64,000 bases of DNA. Source: Cricetomys ansorgei (taxonomy: Eukaryota > Chordata > Mammalia > Rodentia > Nesomyidae). This document shows, piece after piece, positions 45,050 to 55,512 of this stretch (the stretch's first letter is position 1; the number at the start of each line of letters is the position of its first letter). The notes below the pieces were generated by a model. It had not been told where the DNA came from and searched no databases. It saw nothing but the letters and a program-made list of their open reading frames with translations. The stretch spans positions 25,820,001 through 25,884,000 of the forward strand of contig JAMJFZ010001131.1 in NCBI GenBank assembly GCA_026225945.1. Direction: 5' to 3'. The position numbers were made by a program, and so were the translations under genes.

Positions 45050-45538
45050 AGAGTACAAGTGGCTAGGCCCCTCCCTTCAGACTATTCTAACAGCTAAATG
45101 GCCCTTTCCAGCCCCAAAGGCAGAAAAGTGGTTAGTTTAGGGTGAAAAGTCCAAGCTCAAACCCACCAATCACTGAGCAGTCACCAATCCCAGGCCACCC
45201 TGGAAAGTGCCACACCCCACCTCCCCAGCTCAGAAACCCTATATAAAGAACCACATTTTGCTCAGTTCTCCACGTAGCCACTGCCTTCCTTCTGAGTGGA
45301 GGCAGCCACTCTCCTAGATTCTTCCCTCCAAATAACTCTCTTCTGTAAGATTAGCTGCATGGAGCTGTCGTTGTCATCCTTGGCATCGGAGCAGAGCGAA
45401 AGCCCTTCAGCCCAGCTGGAGATCCCCTCCCTCAAAGCTGCAATACCTCTACTGGGAAAAGCTCTCCCGTCAGAGCTGTGTGGTTCCTTGGCTCTCGACT
45501 GCCAGGGTAGCTTTCCATTTCCTTCTGAGCTGTGAACA
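45050..45538 (+). mobile_element. ERV LTR, right arm of an inverted pair
   Basis: 'caccaatcccaggccaccct', then TATATAAAG (45240-45248), a degraded poly(A) signal AATAAC (45331-45336) and 'gtggttccttggctctcgac' near the end, which reads TGTGAACA at 45531-45538. It shares blocks with the minus-strand copy at 44154-45000, though many positions differ, so the two are related but not recent twins. Confidence 0.66.
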
Positions 45539-46472
45539 CTAATGGGTGGGGAGGGGGGCTTTTTGATTAAAAATCTTGCTTACTGGAAGGCAGGGATTTT
45601 TACACTTCTTTGGCTTCCTCTCTATTATACCTCTCGTAGTCACCTTGGCATTCGTAGTGCCCTATGGCCTCGCCTAGCGCTCCGCAGTGAGAGGCAGATG
45701 CAGGGAGACTGCCGCTCCACTGCTCACATTTCTACATTCCAACGCTTCACTTAGCGGTAGCTTGGCCCTCCTGGGGAGCTCTGCACCCTATCGCAGATCT
45801 ACAGCACTCTGTCTAACCCAAGGCGTCTCCCTGTCACCGGACGTGACATCCACTCTCCATAGACTGGGATTTGGGCTACGGCCATCTCCTAGTTTCGTGA
45901 ACGATGATGAGCTTTTCCCGGGCACTCCGGTCCATTTTTACCTTGATGACAGAGACAGAGACGGAGAAAGAACGCATTTCCACATAAGCTGGCGTACCCA
46001 GAGCTTTCCTATCACCCACCTCTCATCCTGCACCAGGGTGTGATAGAAGCTAAACCAAGTACCCAGAACTCTTCTTAGGACCAGAGCATTTCAGAAAAGC
46101 ACACTAAATATCTTGTGGGAATAGTGTAAGTTGATGTAAACATACTTTGAAAACTGTCATAAATACAGTGATATTAAATGTGCCTGGTAATTATATACTA
46201 CTTAATGTCATAATTAATCTCTTCTATCTCTATCTACTCTCTTCTCTCTGAGCACCTTTTCCAAACATCCCACCATCAAACAGTCCTGGGTGTGGACGGG
46301 GAGCCTCTTTCCTGGTATATGGTCTGTTTTCAGCTACGTTGCCCTGGAAAGCACATTAAATGCTTCTCATGTATTTAAATATCTTAAAAGCATTTGTGGA
46401 TGAGAGTGGCTTTAACATGCTGATATTGATCTTAGTGGATTCTTTCAAGTGGGAATAGGATGTTGGCCTAGC
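45539..46472. other. Unassigned stretch
   Basis: 45640-46040 has more CpG than its surroundings and a 118-aa ORF (45687-46043) that I do not recognise. AT-rich after 46080. Confidence 0.5.
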
Positions 46473-46613
46473 CTGAGTATCTCTTTCTTTCTCCCTCCCC
46501 TCCCCTCTCTCTTGCCTTTTCTTTCCCTCTCTAACTTTCTCTTCACCTTTCTCTTTTCTCCCTTCCTCCCATCCTGACACAAACACCTCCCACACACAAA
46601 GACACTGCTGCAC

Positions 46614-46648
<35 letters not shown>

Positions 46649-46659
46649 TATCTCTCTCA
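46473..46659. repeat. Pyrimidine-rich tract with (TC)n and (TATC)n
   Basis: 46473-46572 is C/T-rich; 46613-46659 is a TC run merging into CTAT units. Confidence 0.88.
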
Positions 46660-46904
46660 CCTTCTTAAGAGTTTTTAATTCTGTATCTTGAGAAATAATA
46701 ATTTTAGTGATTGCCCAGCACGGTGCTAATTATATGAGCCCTCCAGAGGCCCAGCTAATCTTGAGACTTACATATTATAGACTAAATGGCGTCATGAACT
46801 TTTCTGTCTCAGATTTCACTCTGGAAAACTCTTATAAACTTGCCTTTGTTTGTCTTAAGTTTTATGTCTCGTAATTGTTAGATGATTATCTCTCACACTC
46901 CCCT
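46660..46904. other. Unassigned stretch
   Basis: Nothing recognised. Confidence 0.45.
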
Positions 46905-47005
46905 ACTCCCTTCCCCCAGCAAATAGAGTAAGCGCCTTGGGGCAAGAGCTATGCCTTTTAGGGTTGTACCATTCTAGGGATTGCCTGAGAAATATTTGTC
47001 GACAC
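46905..47005 (+). mobile_element. L2/MIR-type 3' end fragment
   Basis: 'agtaagcgccttggggcaag', 'agctatgccttttagggttg' and 'tgagaaatatttgtcgac' mirror the mammal-wide 'gtaagctccttgagggcagg … aataaatatttgttga' end. Confidence 0.6.
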
Positions 47006-48895
47006 ACTTGACATATTGCCTCTTCAGGGTCACCTTACCACTGTGGCTTGTAGCTCAACATCACTGGTCATGTCTTCCTCTTCAGGGCAGCGTTTAGGGT
47101 AACCATTTTGGTATAACACACATTGAAATTGTTTGCTTAACCTTTGAAAAACCTCAAGAAAGTCGTCAAGATAATAAATGTTTTATGAAGTTCTGGAGTA
47201 TAAAACCGGTAATTCACCTGCATCTGGCCATGTGTTCTGATGGTTTCTGAGCTGATATTTGCTTGAGGAATCAGTGAATGGCTTTAAGGATCCCCTACCA
47301 TGCTCAATAGGATGGAGGTGGTGAAAGCTGGGAATTGGATTAGCCCAGGGAATTCAGTCCAGTGCTCACTGTCTGCAGAAGGCTTAGTCTCTTCCTCCTA
47401 ACCTCGATCTAGGATACACTCTCTGTTCTAAGAAATGAAGGTGTGCTCTCTGTCATTCAATCAAGCTTCTAGATCCAATGTACCAAGACACTCCAAGGTT
47501 GGAGAAAAAGGCTCCTCATTAGATTTTGTTTCTTCACAAGCAAGAATGCTGAGAAGACAGAGCATCTAACAAGGAGAACCTGAAAAGCCCAAGACTTACA
47601 GATTTCTTTCTTACATCTACCCCCCAGACCTTTCTATTTATGTTCTCCGATGTCAAGATGGATGTGTCTCAGCTGCAATACACCAAAGGACGAGGCAGCA
47701 TGCAATCCAACCTGCGTACTCTCAGCATATGGCAACCTTTGTGGCTGCAAAATATGGATAAACACAAAATCTTTCGCTTCGAAAAACCAAGGCTCGCACT
47801 TCCCAGCTGGTACTGGGCATAACGTCGTCTGAGTGTGGTCAGGAAAAGATTCCGAATCCATGGGCCAGCAGGATGTCTATATGTGTGGATTTTGTTTTCC
47901 GTTTTGAAAACCTTTCTTAACTGCTGATTCTATCTCCATCTTCTAGTGAAACCGTACAAAAATCTGTCCTCCAGTCCCCCGAAGAAGCCTCCCCTTTAAA
48001 AATAAACAGTGAAGCATGTCCTGGGTCATCTTGGTAGATGCCAGAACCAAGGCTCTCTCCCACTAACAGAGAGATTGGATAAAGGTGATTGCTTTTTGTG
48101 GGGGAAATCTAATGCGTATGTTTGGGGTGGTGGAGAGGAATGAATTATCCCCTCTTGAGTTGTGACTTTTATCTAACAGAATGATTTTTTTTTTCCCTGC
48201 TCAGTTTTGGTCCTGTTGGCAAGAAACCTAATGATAAGTTTGTGGCTCCAAAAACCCAAGATTATTTCCCAAGATTTTCTTCCTGAAGCTGGAAAGCAAA
48301 GATGAGCACTGGCTCACGGACACACCGAGAGCTGTTCAGGGTTGGTCCAATCAGGAATTAGGCTTCTGCTTCCATGCAATTTGTCCTTTCCTGTTTTCCC
48401 TGCGATATCTGAGGCAATGCAATTGTCAGCACTAAGGATGGTCAGTCATTTAATACAACGCCCATGCACACTTGAGAAGCCGATGAATAACGAAAGCAGA
48501 GGGGATTCAAGATCCTGACCCATCTTGCTTTAGTTCTACAGATGCCCTGCCTGCCTCCTGTGGTGATGGCACAGCGGGGGAACCTCCAGCTTAGTGGCCT
48601 TGGCAAGGTGTCACCGAGCCCTGCCTCTCAGGTCCCTCGTGTGGCTTTCTCACTTCGTATAACACCCACCTTCTATGTGGCACTGTCTTTGCTCTTGGAA
48701 GTGCCTGGTTGTCCACTGTAGTTTATCTACACTCATCCCCTGACCATTCCCATCTGGCCCAAGCTTCAGAAGCTCCATAGAGATGATCCTCTTCAGTGGC
48801 TCCCACACTTTCCGATGTATCATACTTGAAAACCTCTTCAGAGGTCATGTGACCTCACTGAAATGCCTCTAGTCTCTGCAATCATGACTCTAGTC
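47006..48895. other. Unassigned stretch
   Basis: About 1.9 kb without a recognised transposon. Overlapping 60-75 aa ORFs at 47634-47861 occur on both strands and match nothing I know. Confidence 0.5.
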
Positions 48896-48921
48896 TTTTT
48901 TTTTTTTTTTTTTTTTTTTTT
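48896..48921. repeat. Poly(T) tract, 26 bases
   Basis: Uninterrupted T run. On the minus strand it would be a poly(A) tail to the sequence at 48922 onward, but I see no polyadenylation signal and no recognised retroposon body. Confidence 0.95.
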
Positions 48922-49201
48922 GTGGCCCAGAAAGAAATTGAGGGTCTCCATCCAACTGCCGACCATCAAAGCTCAGAGAATCTCTGCACGGGTTTGCTCA
49001 TCGTAGATCCCCTCCCAAGAGCAGTTCTTTGCCTGTCTTTGTATATGTTGGTGTCACCAGCCTCCTGGAGAGTCACACACCACTCTCCAGGCCTGAGGAC
49101 CACTTTCCTACCTCCTCCCTGTTGTCATCAAAGTCAGTGGTTGGGGTGGGGTTGTGAGGTCTAAGCCCTTCTGTTGTCACCTCTTAAATGAGCCAAGCCA
49201 T

Positions 49202-49890
49202 TGCACAGCAGCCTAGCCTCGAGGAGAGAGACACAGTCAGGAACCATCCCAGGGTGAGAGGGTATTGGGCGGAGGCTGGAGAGCAGTGCAAAACTGACTT
49301 CTCAGGAGGCAATGTCAGAGAACAGCTCTGTTTATTGAAGCAAGGGGAGTGATACATATAAGGTAGCGGGAGAGGGGAAATGCCTTATGTGGTGGTATGT
49401 TTTGGCTAGTACAGTGATACTAGGAGAGCTCCATTTGCATGTGGTGGCTCACATTCAGGTATGTGTGGTTGCCTGTTATTGGCCAGGGCCAAAGTCTTGA
49501 GGAAGCCTCCTTTGCATGTGTGGAGTTTTGCAAGAGCTAGGAGGGGAAGGGCCCTTATAATGTCATTTGGAGGAAGTCCAGCCGCAGGTCCTCCAGCTGT
49601 GGCAGTTAGGTAAATAACAACTTGGTCTTATGCCTTGGAGAGGCAGGATTTTATGAGGGACTGCATGGCATACCGCACGTCAGCACCCAGTGGAGCTTTG
49701 CTAGCTGTTAATGCTCGCTGGGATCTGTCAGAGTAAGACAATGGGAGCAGCCAAACAAACAGATTTCTAGGGAGAAATCTGGTGTCCAAAGCACCCTTCA
49801 ACCCCCTCTTAACTTTAGGGCAGCCCCACAGACTAGGCCCCAGAAACTGGCCGGGCACACTTTCTGGGAGTTTCCTTGGTCGTGGTGTCT
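49202..49890 (-). mobile_element. Probable ERV LTR, class undetermined
   Basis: On the minus strand: a TATA-like ATTATAAGG (around 49552), AATAAA (complement of 49331-49336) followed by 'cagagctgttctctgacatt', and a possible CA end at 49202. The composition and the position of the poly(A) signal suit an LTR. The outer 5' boundary is a guess and the family is not recognised. Confidence 0.45.
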
Positions 49891-50299
49891 CCTCACAGCA
49901 GTGGAACAGCGACCAGGACAGCAGGTTAAACCAAACGGGAGCGTGTGGCAGGACTGCTTAATAGCACGGTTGAGCCTCTTTTGAAGAAGAAAGAAAAATG
50001 AAAATTTTCAGAACCAACAAAGCCCCGTGAGTGTAAAGCCATACAGTTTTAGAGCTACACAGAGCCTTAAAGATCAACTATTTATTGGTTTTGCAGGAAA
50101 TGAAGACTAAGGGATATAACTCTAGAGTATTTTTAAACACATATTAACTTCTTATATAGATACAACTAAACACATCACATATATTAAAGAAAGATGAGAA
50201 GATCATGTTTTCCCATTACATAAATGCTGAGAACTGATATAAAAGTAGATATCTAGCAAATGTTCATGATTAACTCACAAATATCTAAGTCATTCTAGT
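49891..50299. other. Unassigned stretch
   Basis: AT-rich; nothing recognised. Confidence 0.45.
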
Positions 50300-50420
50300 G
50301 ATGCTCGCTAACAACTCTCACGTTTTATACACACCAAGCACTTTATGTACCTCATCTGACCCTTGTGGTAGCCCAGTTAGTAGGTAACGTCGCTAGTTTT
50401 ATTTTAGACCTGAAGGGGCA
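50300..50420 (-). mobile_element. MIR SINE
   Basis: 'acaccaagcactttatgtac', 'ctcatctgacccttgtggta' and 'gcccagttagtaggtaacgt' follow the antisense MIR core. Confidence 0.75.
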
Positions 50421-50482
50421 AAAGCATGATGGGTATATTAGAATTTCATCCAGAGTCATTTTATTGCTATGTTTCTTAATCA

Positions 50483-50703
50483 CAGAAGTTCTCAATCTGT
50501 GGGTCAAGACCCCTTTTGGGGTCAAAAAATCCTTTTACAGGGGTCTAAAACCATCTTCATATCAAATATTTACATTATAATTCATAACAGCAACAAAATT
50601 ATGGTTTTTATGAAGTAGCAACAAAAATAATTTATAACTGGGGTTATTACAAGATGAATAACTGTATTAAAGGTCATAGCATTAGGGAGGTGGAGAACCA
50701 CCG
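50483..50703. mobile_element. URR1 hAT-Charlie element with 8-bp duplication
   Basis: Starts 'cagaagttctcaatctgtgg' and ends 'ggtggagaaccaccg'. The internal 'gtcaagaccccttttggggt' and 'aagtagcaacaaaaataatt' match the other URR1 copies. The flanks cttaatca (50475-50482) and ctttagca (50704-50711) match at 6 of 8. Confidence 0.9.
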
Positions 50704-51599
50704 CTTTAGCATAGCAATGGTGTTCAGCTTTCCCTAGATCCACGATGTATATTGTCTCAGGTTCATGGCTATCTGAGCAGCGTAAGGCATGAGTTCCAAT
50801 TTGTGGACTGGGCCTTAAATCTATCAGAGAGTAGTTGGTTACTCCCACAACATCTGTGCCACTAATGCATCAGCGTGTCCTGCAGGCAGGTCACCATTGT
50901 CCATTGCAGGGTTTGTAGCTGAGACTGGTGTTTATCCTTCTCCTCTGGTAGCATACAGAGTTCCTTCATATACCATAAACACTAACAAGTAGGGATGAAG
51001 ACTCTAGCTAGGCAGCAGCTCAGCTTCTCTGTGTTCAGTGAGATAGGCCTTCATCAATAGGACCTTACTGTCAGTTTGTGGAGTTTGATTCTTATTACTA
51101 TAACTAAGCTGAGAAGTAGCAGAATTAAGATTCCAACTTGGGATGACTGGTTCTACAGCTCATTCTGAACATTCACAGTTATGGATAACAGACATGGACT
51201 TAACACTATTATGTGAGCCAGCTTTCTTAAGAAGTGAATGTTTTCTAGGGAAAATATGATCTGCATATCAGCTGAGCTGTAGGGTGGGTGGCAGAAGAGG
51301 GGGGGAACAAAGGAGTGATTGAGGTTGTTCATGCCTCTTGGTTCCATTTTGGGGAAAAAACAATGTATGAATGAGAGAAGGTAAAACATGCTTGGAGATG
51401 GATGACACTGATGGTTCCTAAGAGAAAGTACAAGCAAGCAACACAAGGCAGTTCTATAGCTGTGGGGGGTTCGGCCCTGCTTTCTTGCGTGCACATACAT
51501 GTGGAGATTAGGGCTGCCTATATTGGGTCCTAGCTTTCATATCTGACTCCGAAGTGCACTCAGAGGAAAACGGGTTTAGAATCCATGCAGCATGTTTAC
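50704..51599. other. Unassigned stretch
   Basis: Nothing recognised; the 115-aa minus ORF (51153-51500) has no familiar motif. Confidence 0.45.
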
Positions 51600-51740
51600 C
51601 GTTTTACTTATTCCTTCAGAAACGTGAGCAAGTATCTAGCTACCATCCATGTACTAGTCCCACACGCTCTGGGTATTGAAGAGATCAACAAGCAATGGTG
51701 ATTGTCATCAAGATCCTGTAGTGAAGAGAATTACACTGCA
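51600..51740. mobile_element. Possible mammal-wide MIR/L2-type remnant
   Basis: 'tatctagctaccatccatgt' followed by 'gctctgggtattgaagagat' and 'caacaagcaatgg' recalls the 'cctactatgtgccagg … gctggggatac … aacaag' pattern. Confidence 0.4.
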
Positions 51741-52094
51741 GTAAAATGCATTCTGTGCCAAATCCTGGCAATATTTTGAAATGTTCTATTCCTATGTGGC
51801 TGGGTAAAATGAGGTCAGATATCCAGAAGAGAAATTCTTTGCAGCTTGTATCTCATTACATTTCCTGTGGTGAGGATTGTAAAAGCATTAATAAACTGAG
51901 GGTCCACAGGGGCCATGGGGAATAACAGCAAGGTCATACTAAGGTATGGGGAGAAGTGGGGAGACCTGTATAAGGATCATCTCCATAGGATAGGACCTCT
52001 CACCTCTGTCCTCATAAACCACATAGATTGTATTCTAGAGGGACTTGTTCAGCCTTGAAGCTCCCAATGTATTATGGGTCTGGAGTTGTTCAAA
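51741..52094. other. Unassigned stretch
   Basis: Nothing recognised. Confidence 0.45.
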
Positions 52095-52486
52095 GATTGA
52101 CTAGTCTGACCATGAATAAATTTTAATAATTCAGAGGCTTTATTAATTCCTGGACAGGCCATGGACATTGGCCAGGTCCATACCTGAGCTTCCTGAGAGT
52201 ATGGCAGAAAAATACATTAGTCAGAGGCTTATAAAGGCAAAAGCCTACCTTTATCTAATCGGACAAGCATACACTCTGAAGTACTTCTTACGTACCTCCC
52301 ACCTACAACTGAGCAAGCGCGGCTGGTGCAGTTGGATCAACCAAGCTTTGGGGAATCGAAAACATGTGGCTTGTTATCTTACAGGAATAGCTCCTTGCAT
52401 TCCAGTGGGTTATCTGTCCTTGGGCAAGTGGGGATTACACAGGTGGGGGTTATCCATCTTGTTGTGTTGAATAGATCTCTTAGGCA
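52095..52486 (-). mobile_element. Probable ERV LTR, class undetermined
   Basis: The minus strand has TTTATAAG (complement of 52227-52234) as a TATA-like box and AATAAA (complement of 52141-52146) about 85 bases later, followed by 'gcctctgaattattaaaa'. This spacing fits LTR promoter and poly(A) signals. The outer ends are not certain. The 100-aa plus ORF at 52168-52470 is antisense to it and is not called. Confidence 0.5.
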
Positions 52487-52621
52487 CGGTAATTAAAATT
52501 TAAAACGTAACTTTAGCCATCACAAGTGCACTGTTGTTTCTGTTCACAAAAAAATTCTTCCAGGGAGAACAGAGCTCAAGCCTGAACACCAAGAAGAAGC
52601 TGCACTTTCTGGGTGCAGACA

Positions 52622-52989
52622 TTAGAGACGCTTGTTTTCGTTTGCTGTGATAAACACCGTGATGAGATGAGGGAAAGGAAGGGTTTATGCGGCTTCTACT
52701 TCCAGGCCACGGCACATCACTGAGAGAAATCGGAGCAGAAACTCAAGCAGGAGTTGAAGTAGAAGCCATGGGGCTTGCATTCAGGCTACCTTTCCTATAT
52801 AGCCCAGGCTCATCTGCCTCGGTATGGTGCCACCCACAGTGGGACGCGCCCTCCTGCGTCAAAATGCAGAAAACCAACCCAGAAATTGTCCCATAGACGT
52901 ACCCACGGGCCAATCTGATGAGGTAGTTTTTCAGCTGAGGTTCCTGCTTCCCTTATGCATCACATCGACAACCCAGATCACCTATCGTA
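52622..52989 (-). mobile_element. Rodent MaLR-type solo LTR
   Basis: 'gtttgctgtgataaacaccg', 'ggaagggtttatgcggcttc', 'tttcctatatagcccaggct' and 'catcgacaacccagatcacc' parallel the copy at 25610-25989 in the same orientation. Confidence 0.82.
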
Positions 52990-53519
52990 ACGCTCCGTTG
53001 TTTCCTATTGCCTGAACATGCCTCAGAACTCCGCGTGCACTGAAGGCCCCTTTTCTGAGTGCCCCTGTCTGGAGCACCAGCCAGCAGCACGATCAGACAG
53101 ACATGCAGATCATGCCCCATACGGGGCCAGTAAGCGGAAGAGTTCAGGAAGGCTGGGTGTGGGACGTAGCGTCTTCTCATTGAAAAGGAAAGAAAAGTGA
53201 TTTTGACTACAGCCGGCTGCAGCCCCTGGCCTCCGCTCTCCCGCTGCATGAGCCTTACTTGTCCCTCTGGATCCAAGTCTAGTCACGAGCCATTTGTTTC
53301 ATTCGCCACTCCTCATCGCCGCCGTCCATCCGCAATCAACTGCTCCTCCTTCCTGTCTCGGAGCACCTTGCTTAGAGCCGCCGCAATGGCTACCACGGCC
53401 TAAAAGCTTTCTTACTGCTTTGGGAGGCTTGTAACAGTAGCTTGGCAGTTATGCACTGCCTGGAAGGCATTGTTGTCTGGGTTTTTCTGCCTCGTGGTGT
53501 TGTCATGGAGAAGCTAGCT
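52990..53519. other. Unassigned stretch with a CpG-enriched segment
   Basis: 53281-53400 has about ten CpGs, including 'catcgccgccgtcc' and 'gccgccgcaatgg'. The ATG at 53386 sits in a near-ideal Kozak context but its frame stops after five codons (53401-53403). No larger ORF follows. Confidence 0.5.
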
Positions 53520-53880
53520 TCATTCTACTGCTGTTCATTTGAAGGCGATGTGCCCTTTCTCTCTGGCTGTTTTAAAAATGATCCCTCCCTTGGCATTATC
53601 GTTATCGCTGTGATAGATGATTTTCAGAGCTATTTGTTTTGTTTAGTTAGAATTTTAAAAAATAAGTGATGTTTAAGAAATCCCCAATTGTTATCTCTTT
53701 GAATACCGCTTCTTCATCATTCCGTCTAGGATTTCATTTTAAACCGCCAATGAAGTACGTGGTAGAAATTTTTATTTTATCTTCCACATGATTTGGGCCA
53801 TTTAAAAGGTGTTTGCATTGTTTTATGTTTGTGTTGCATGCTGGATAACTCATTTGCCACCTTTTTCTAGTTGGTTGGTC
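53520..53880 (-). mobile_element. Possible diverged L1 fragment
   Basis: 'gcgatgtgccctttctctct' with 'ggctgtttt', then 'ctttgaataccgcttcttca', loosely follows antisense L1 ORF2. Too diverged for certainty by eye. Confidence 0.4.
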
Positions 53881-53889
53881 TGTATTGTA

Positions 53890-54012
53890 GATGTCTAATC
53901 CTATAAATTAAATCTGTAAACTCCTTGGGGTGAGGCGCAATATCTATTCCATTCCTAGAGTCTGTTACTAGCCACTGGTTGATAAGCAGTTGCTACAATG
54001 AATTGGCTGGAG
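53890..54012 (+). mobile_element. L2/MIR-type 3' end fragment
   Basis: 'ctgtaaactccttggggtga', 'ggcgcaatatctattccatt', 'cctagagtctgttactagcc' and 'gctacaatgaattgg' mirror the mammal-wide 'gtaagctccttgagggcagg…gttgaatgaa' end. Confidence 0.62.
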
Positions 54013-55109
54013 TTGTTCAGCTGTTCTTTCTGTGTAACTGAAAGCAGAAATATATGCTTAAAGAGAAATTGATTGTCCAATGGCAAGGAAAGAAGATTCA
54101 TTGGCCCCGTATGACATGTAGCCCTGGTTAACCTCTCTGTTGTCAAAGGATAACTTAGACCAAGCAAAAGCATGTGCAGGCGTGCTTAACAACCGCAACC
54201 AAGCCTCTTTTGCAAATAAACTCTCAAATGTCATCTGACTTATGCAGTGAAAATTGGGGCAGGAAATGAGATTCGATGTCAAACTATGGACTGAGGCAAA
54301 AAGCCACTTGTGACTTGGGTTACCTTGCCCAGTTTGATGGAGGTATTAATCTTCACATAACACACTCTCTTCTTTAGAAGAGTAAGGAAAGCAATTTAGT
54401 GAGTCTCTAAAAACCTGTTCAGGCTAGTTGCAGCATCTCATCCCAGGTACCAGATAAGTGGGGCAAGAGTGGGAAAACTGGGTCAGAAATACCTAATTGT
54501 ATTTATTAATACAGCACCTTACCCCTTCAGTCTCCTTAGAACAAAGATTTGTGTCCACTGCCCAGCTGCTAGTGACCACAGCGTGCATGGGCAGAGTCAC
54601 TCTCCAGAAAAGATACGCATGGCTTTGCAGGGTTCACAGTAGTTTCCTGTCTTGCGTTTATTGGTAAGGAGGGAAGGGACAGGTGGGAGGGTGTGCCTCT
54701 TCCTGTGGCATTCAGTGCTGGGCATGTAGCCATTCTTCAGAGGGAGGTTCTTGGGGGAGAGACAACATTCATTCTTTGGGGCAGTCCTGTAGGGGAACAT
54801 ATGATAATGCTGCTGATTCTGAGTTTTTACCCAATGAGAGAGGCATGCCATGAGTTTCCCCTTCCCAGCTTGTGTGATTGTCAGGCTAATCCTTAACTTC
54901 TGTCCATCAGTGCTGCGACTGAACAGTTCCAAAGCCGTGGAGAAATAGCTAGGTCGTGTTGCAGAGATGGTCTCTGAAATCAACCCACAGTCCCTGACTT
55001 GAATCCCAGAGTGGAGAGAGATGGAGAGTGTCAGGGCTCCCAAAGCATGTGGTCAAATTCTTTCAATTGAATTAATCAGAACTAATGCTATTGTTATTGA
55101 TAAGTATGT
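54013..55109. other. Unassigned stretch
   Basis: A minus-strand AATAAA (complement of 54657-54662) lies within a 148-aa minus ORF (54597-55043). The block could be an LTR or retrocopy, but I recognise neither a family nor ends. Confidence 0.45.
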
Positions 55110-55437
55110 ACCCAAAAGCCTAGAGCAGTGGTATCTGACACAGCTAAACATCACAGGGTAGCCAACTGTTGAAACCCTGAAATCGGGAACGTGAGCTGAC
55201 AATTCCCCAGTTCCCACGGGAACTCCCAGCTTTTGGGTCAGTATAAAGGAACAGACGGCAGGACCAGAGGTCAGTCCTGAATTTCTCTTCCTAGAAATCT
55301 TCTGCTCTCTGCTATTCCTGGTGTCAGCAAGTTCTACCCGGGCATGTGGCGAAAACTAGACCCCTGCAGCATTAAAACTTACAAAGCTGTTGACAGTTCA
55401 GACCCAAACACCTCTTGAGGTGTCTCTGTGTGTGGTT
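55110..55437 (+). mobile_element. Possible LTR with promoter and poly(A) signals
   Basis: A TATA-like 'cagtataaagg' near 55240 is followed about 130 bases later by ATTAAA (55371-55376) and 'acttacaaagctgttgacag'. Order and spacing are LTR-like. Ends and family are unknown. It runs into the TTTC repeat. Confidence 0.35.
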
Positions 55438-55453
55438 TCTTTCTTTCTTTCCT

Positions 55454-55505
<52 letters not shown>

Positions 55506-55512
55506 TTCTTTC
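55438..55512. repeat. (TTTC)n tetranucleotide microsatellite
   Basis: About 75 bases of TTTC with two slips. Purine-rich on the other strand; the Lys/Arg/Glu-rich minus ORF is an artefact. Confidence 0.97.

Noticed and set aside
44154..45538. A complete provirus with two LTRs
   Set aside because: The LTRs are in opposite orientation and only tens of bases lie between them, so no gag, pol or env can be present.
47634..47861. Cysteine-rich short ORF suggesting a small protein
   Set aside because: Three ORFs on both strands overlap here, none matches a known cysteine-rich family, and there is no promoter or splice context.
54597..55043. 148-aa minus-strand ORF near an AATAAA
   Set aside because: No recognised protein family and no tail or flanking duplication; noted as unassigned only.
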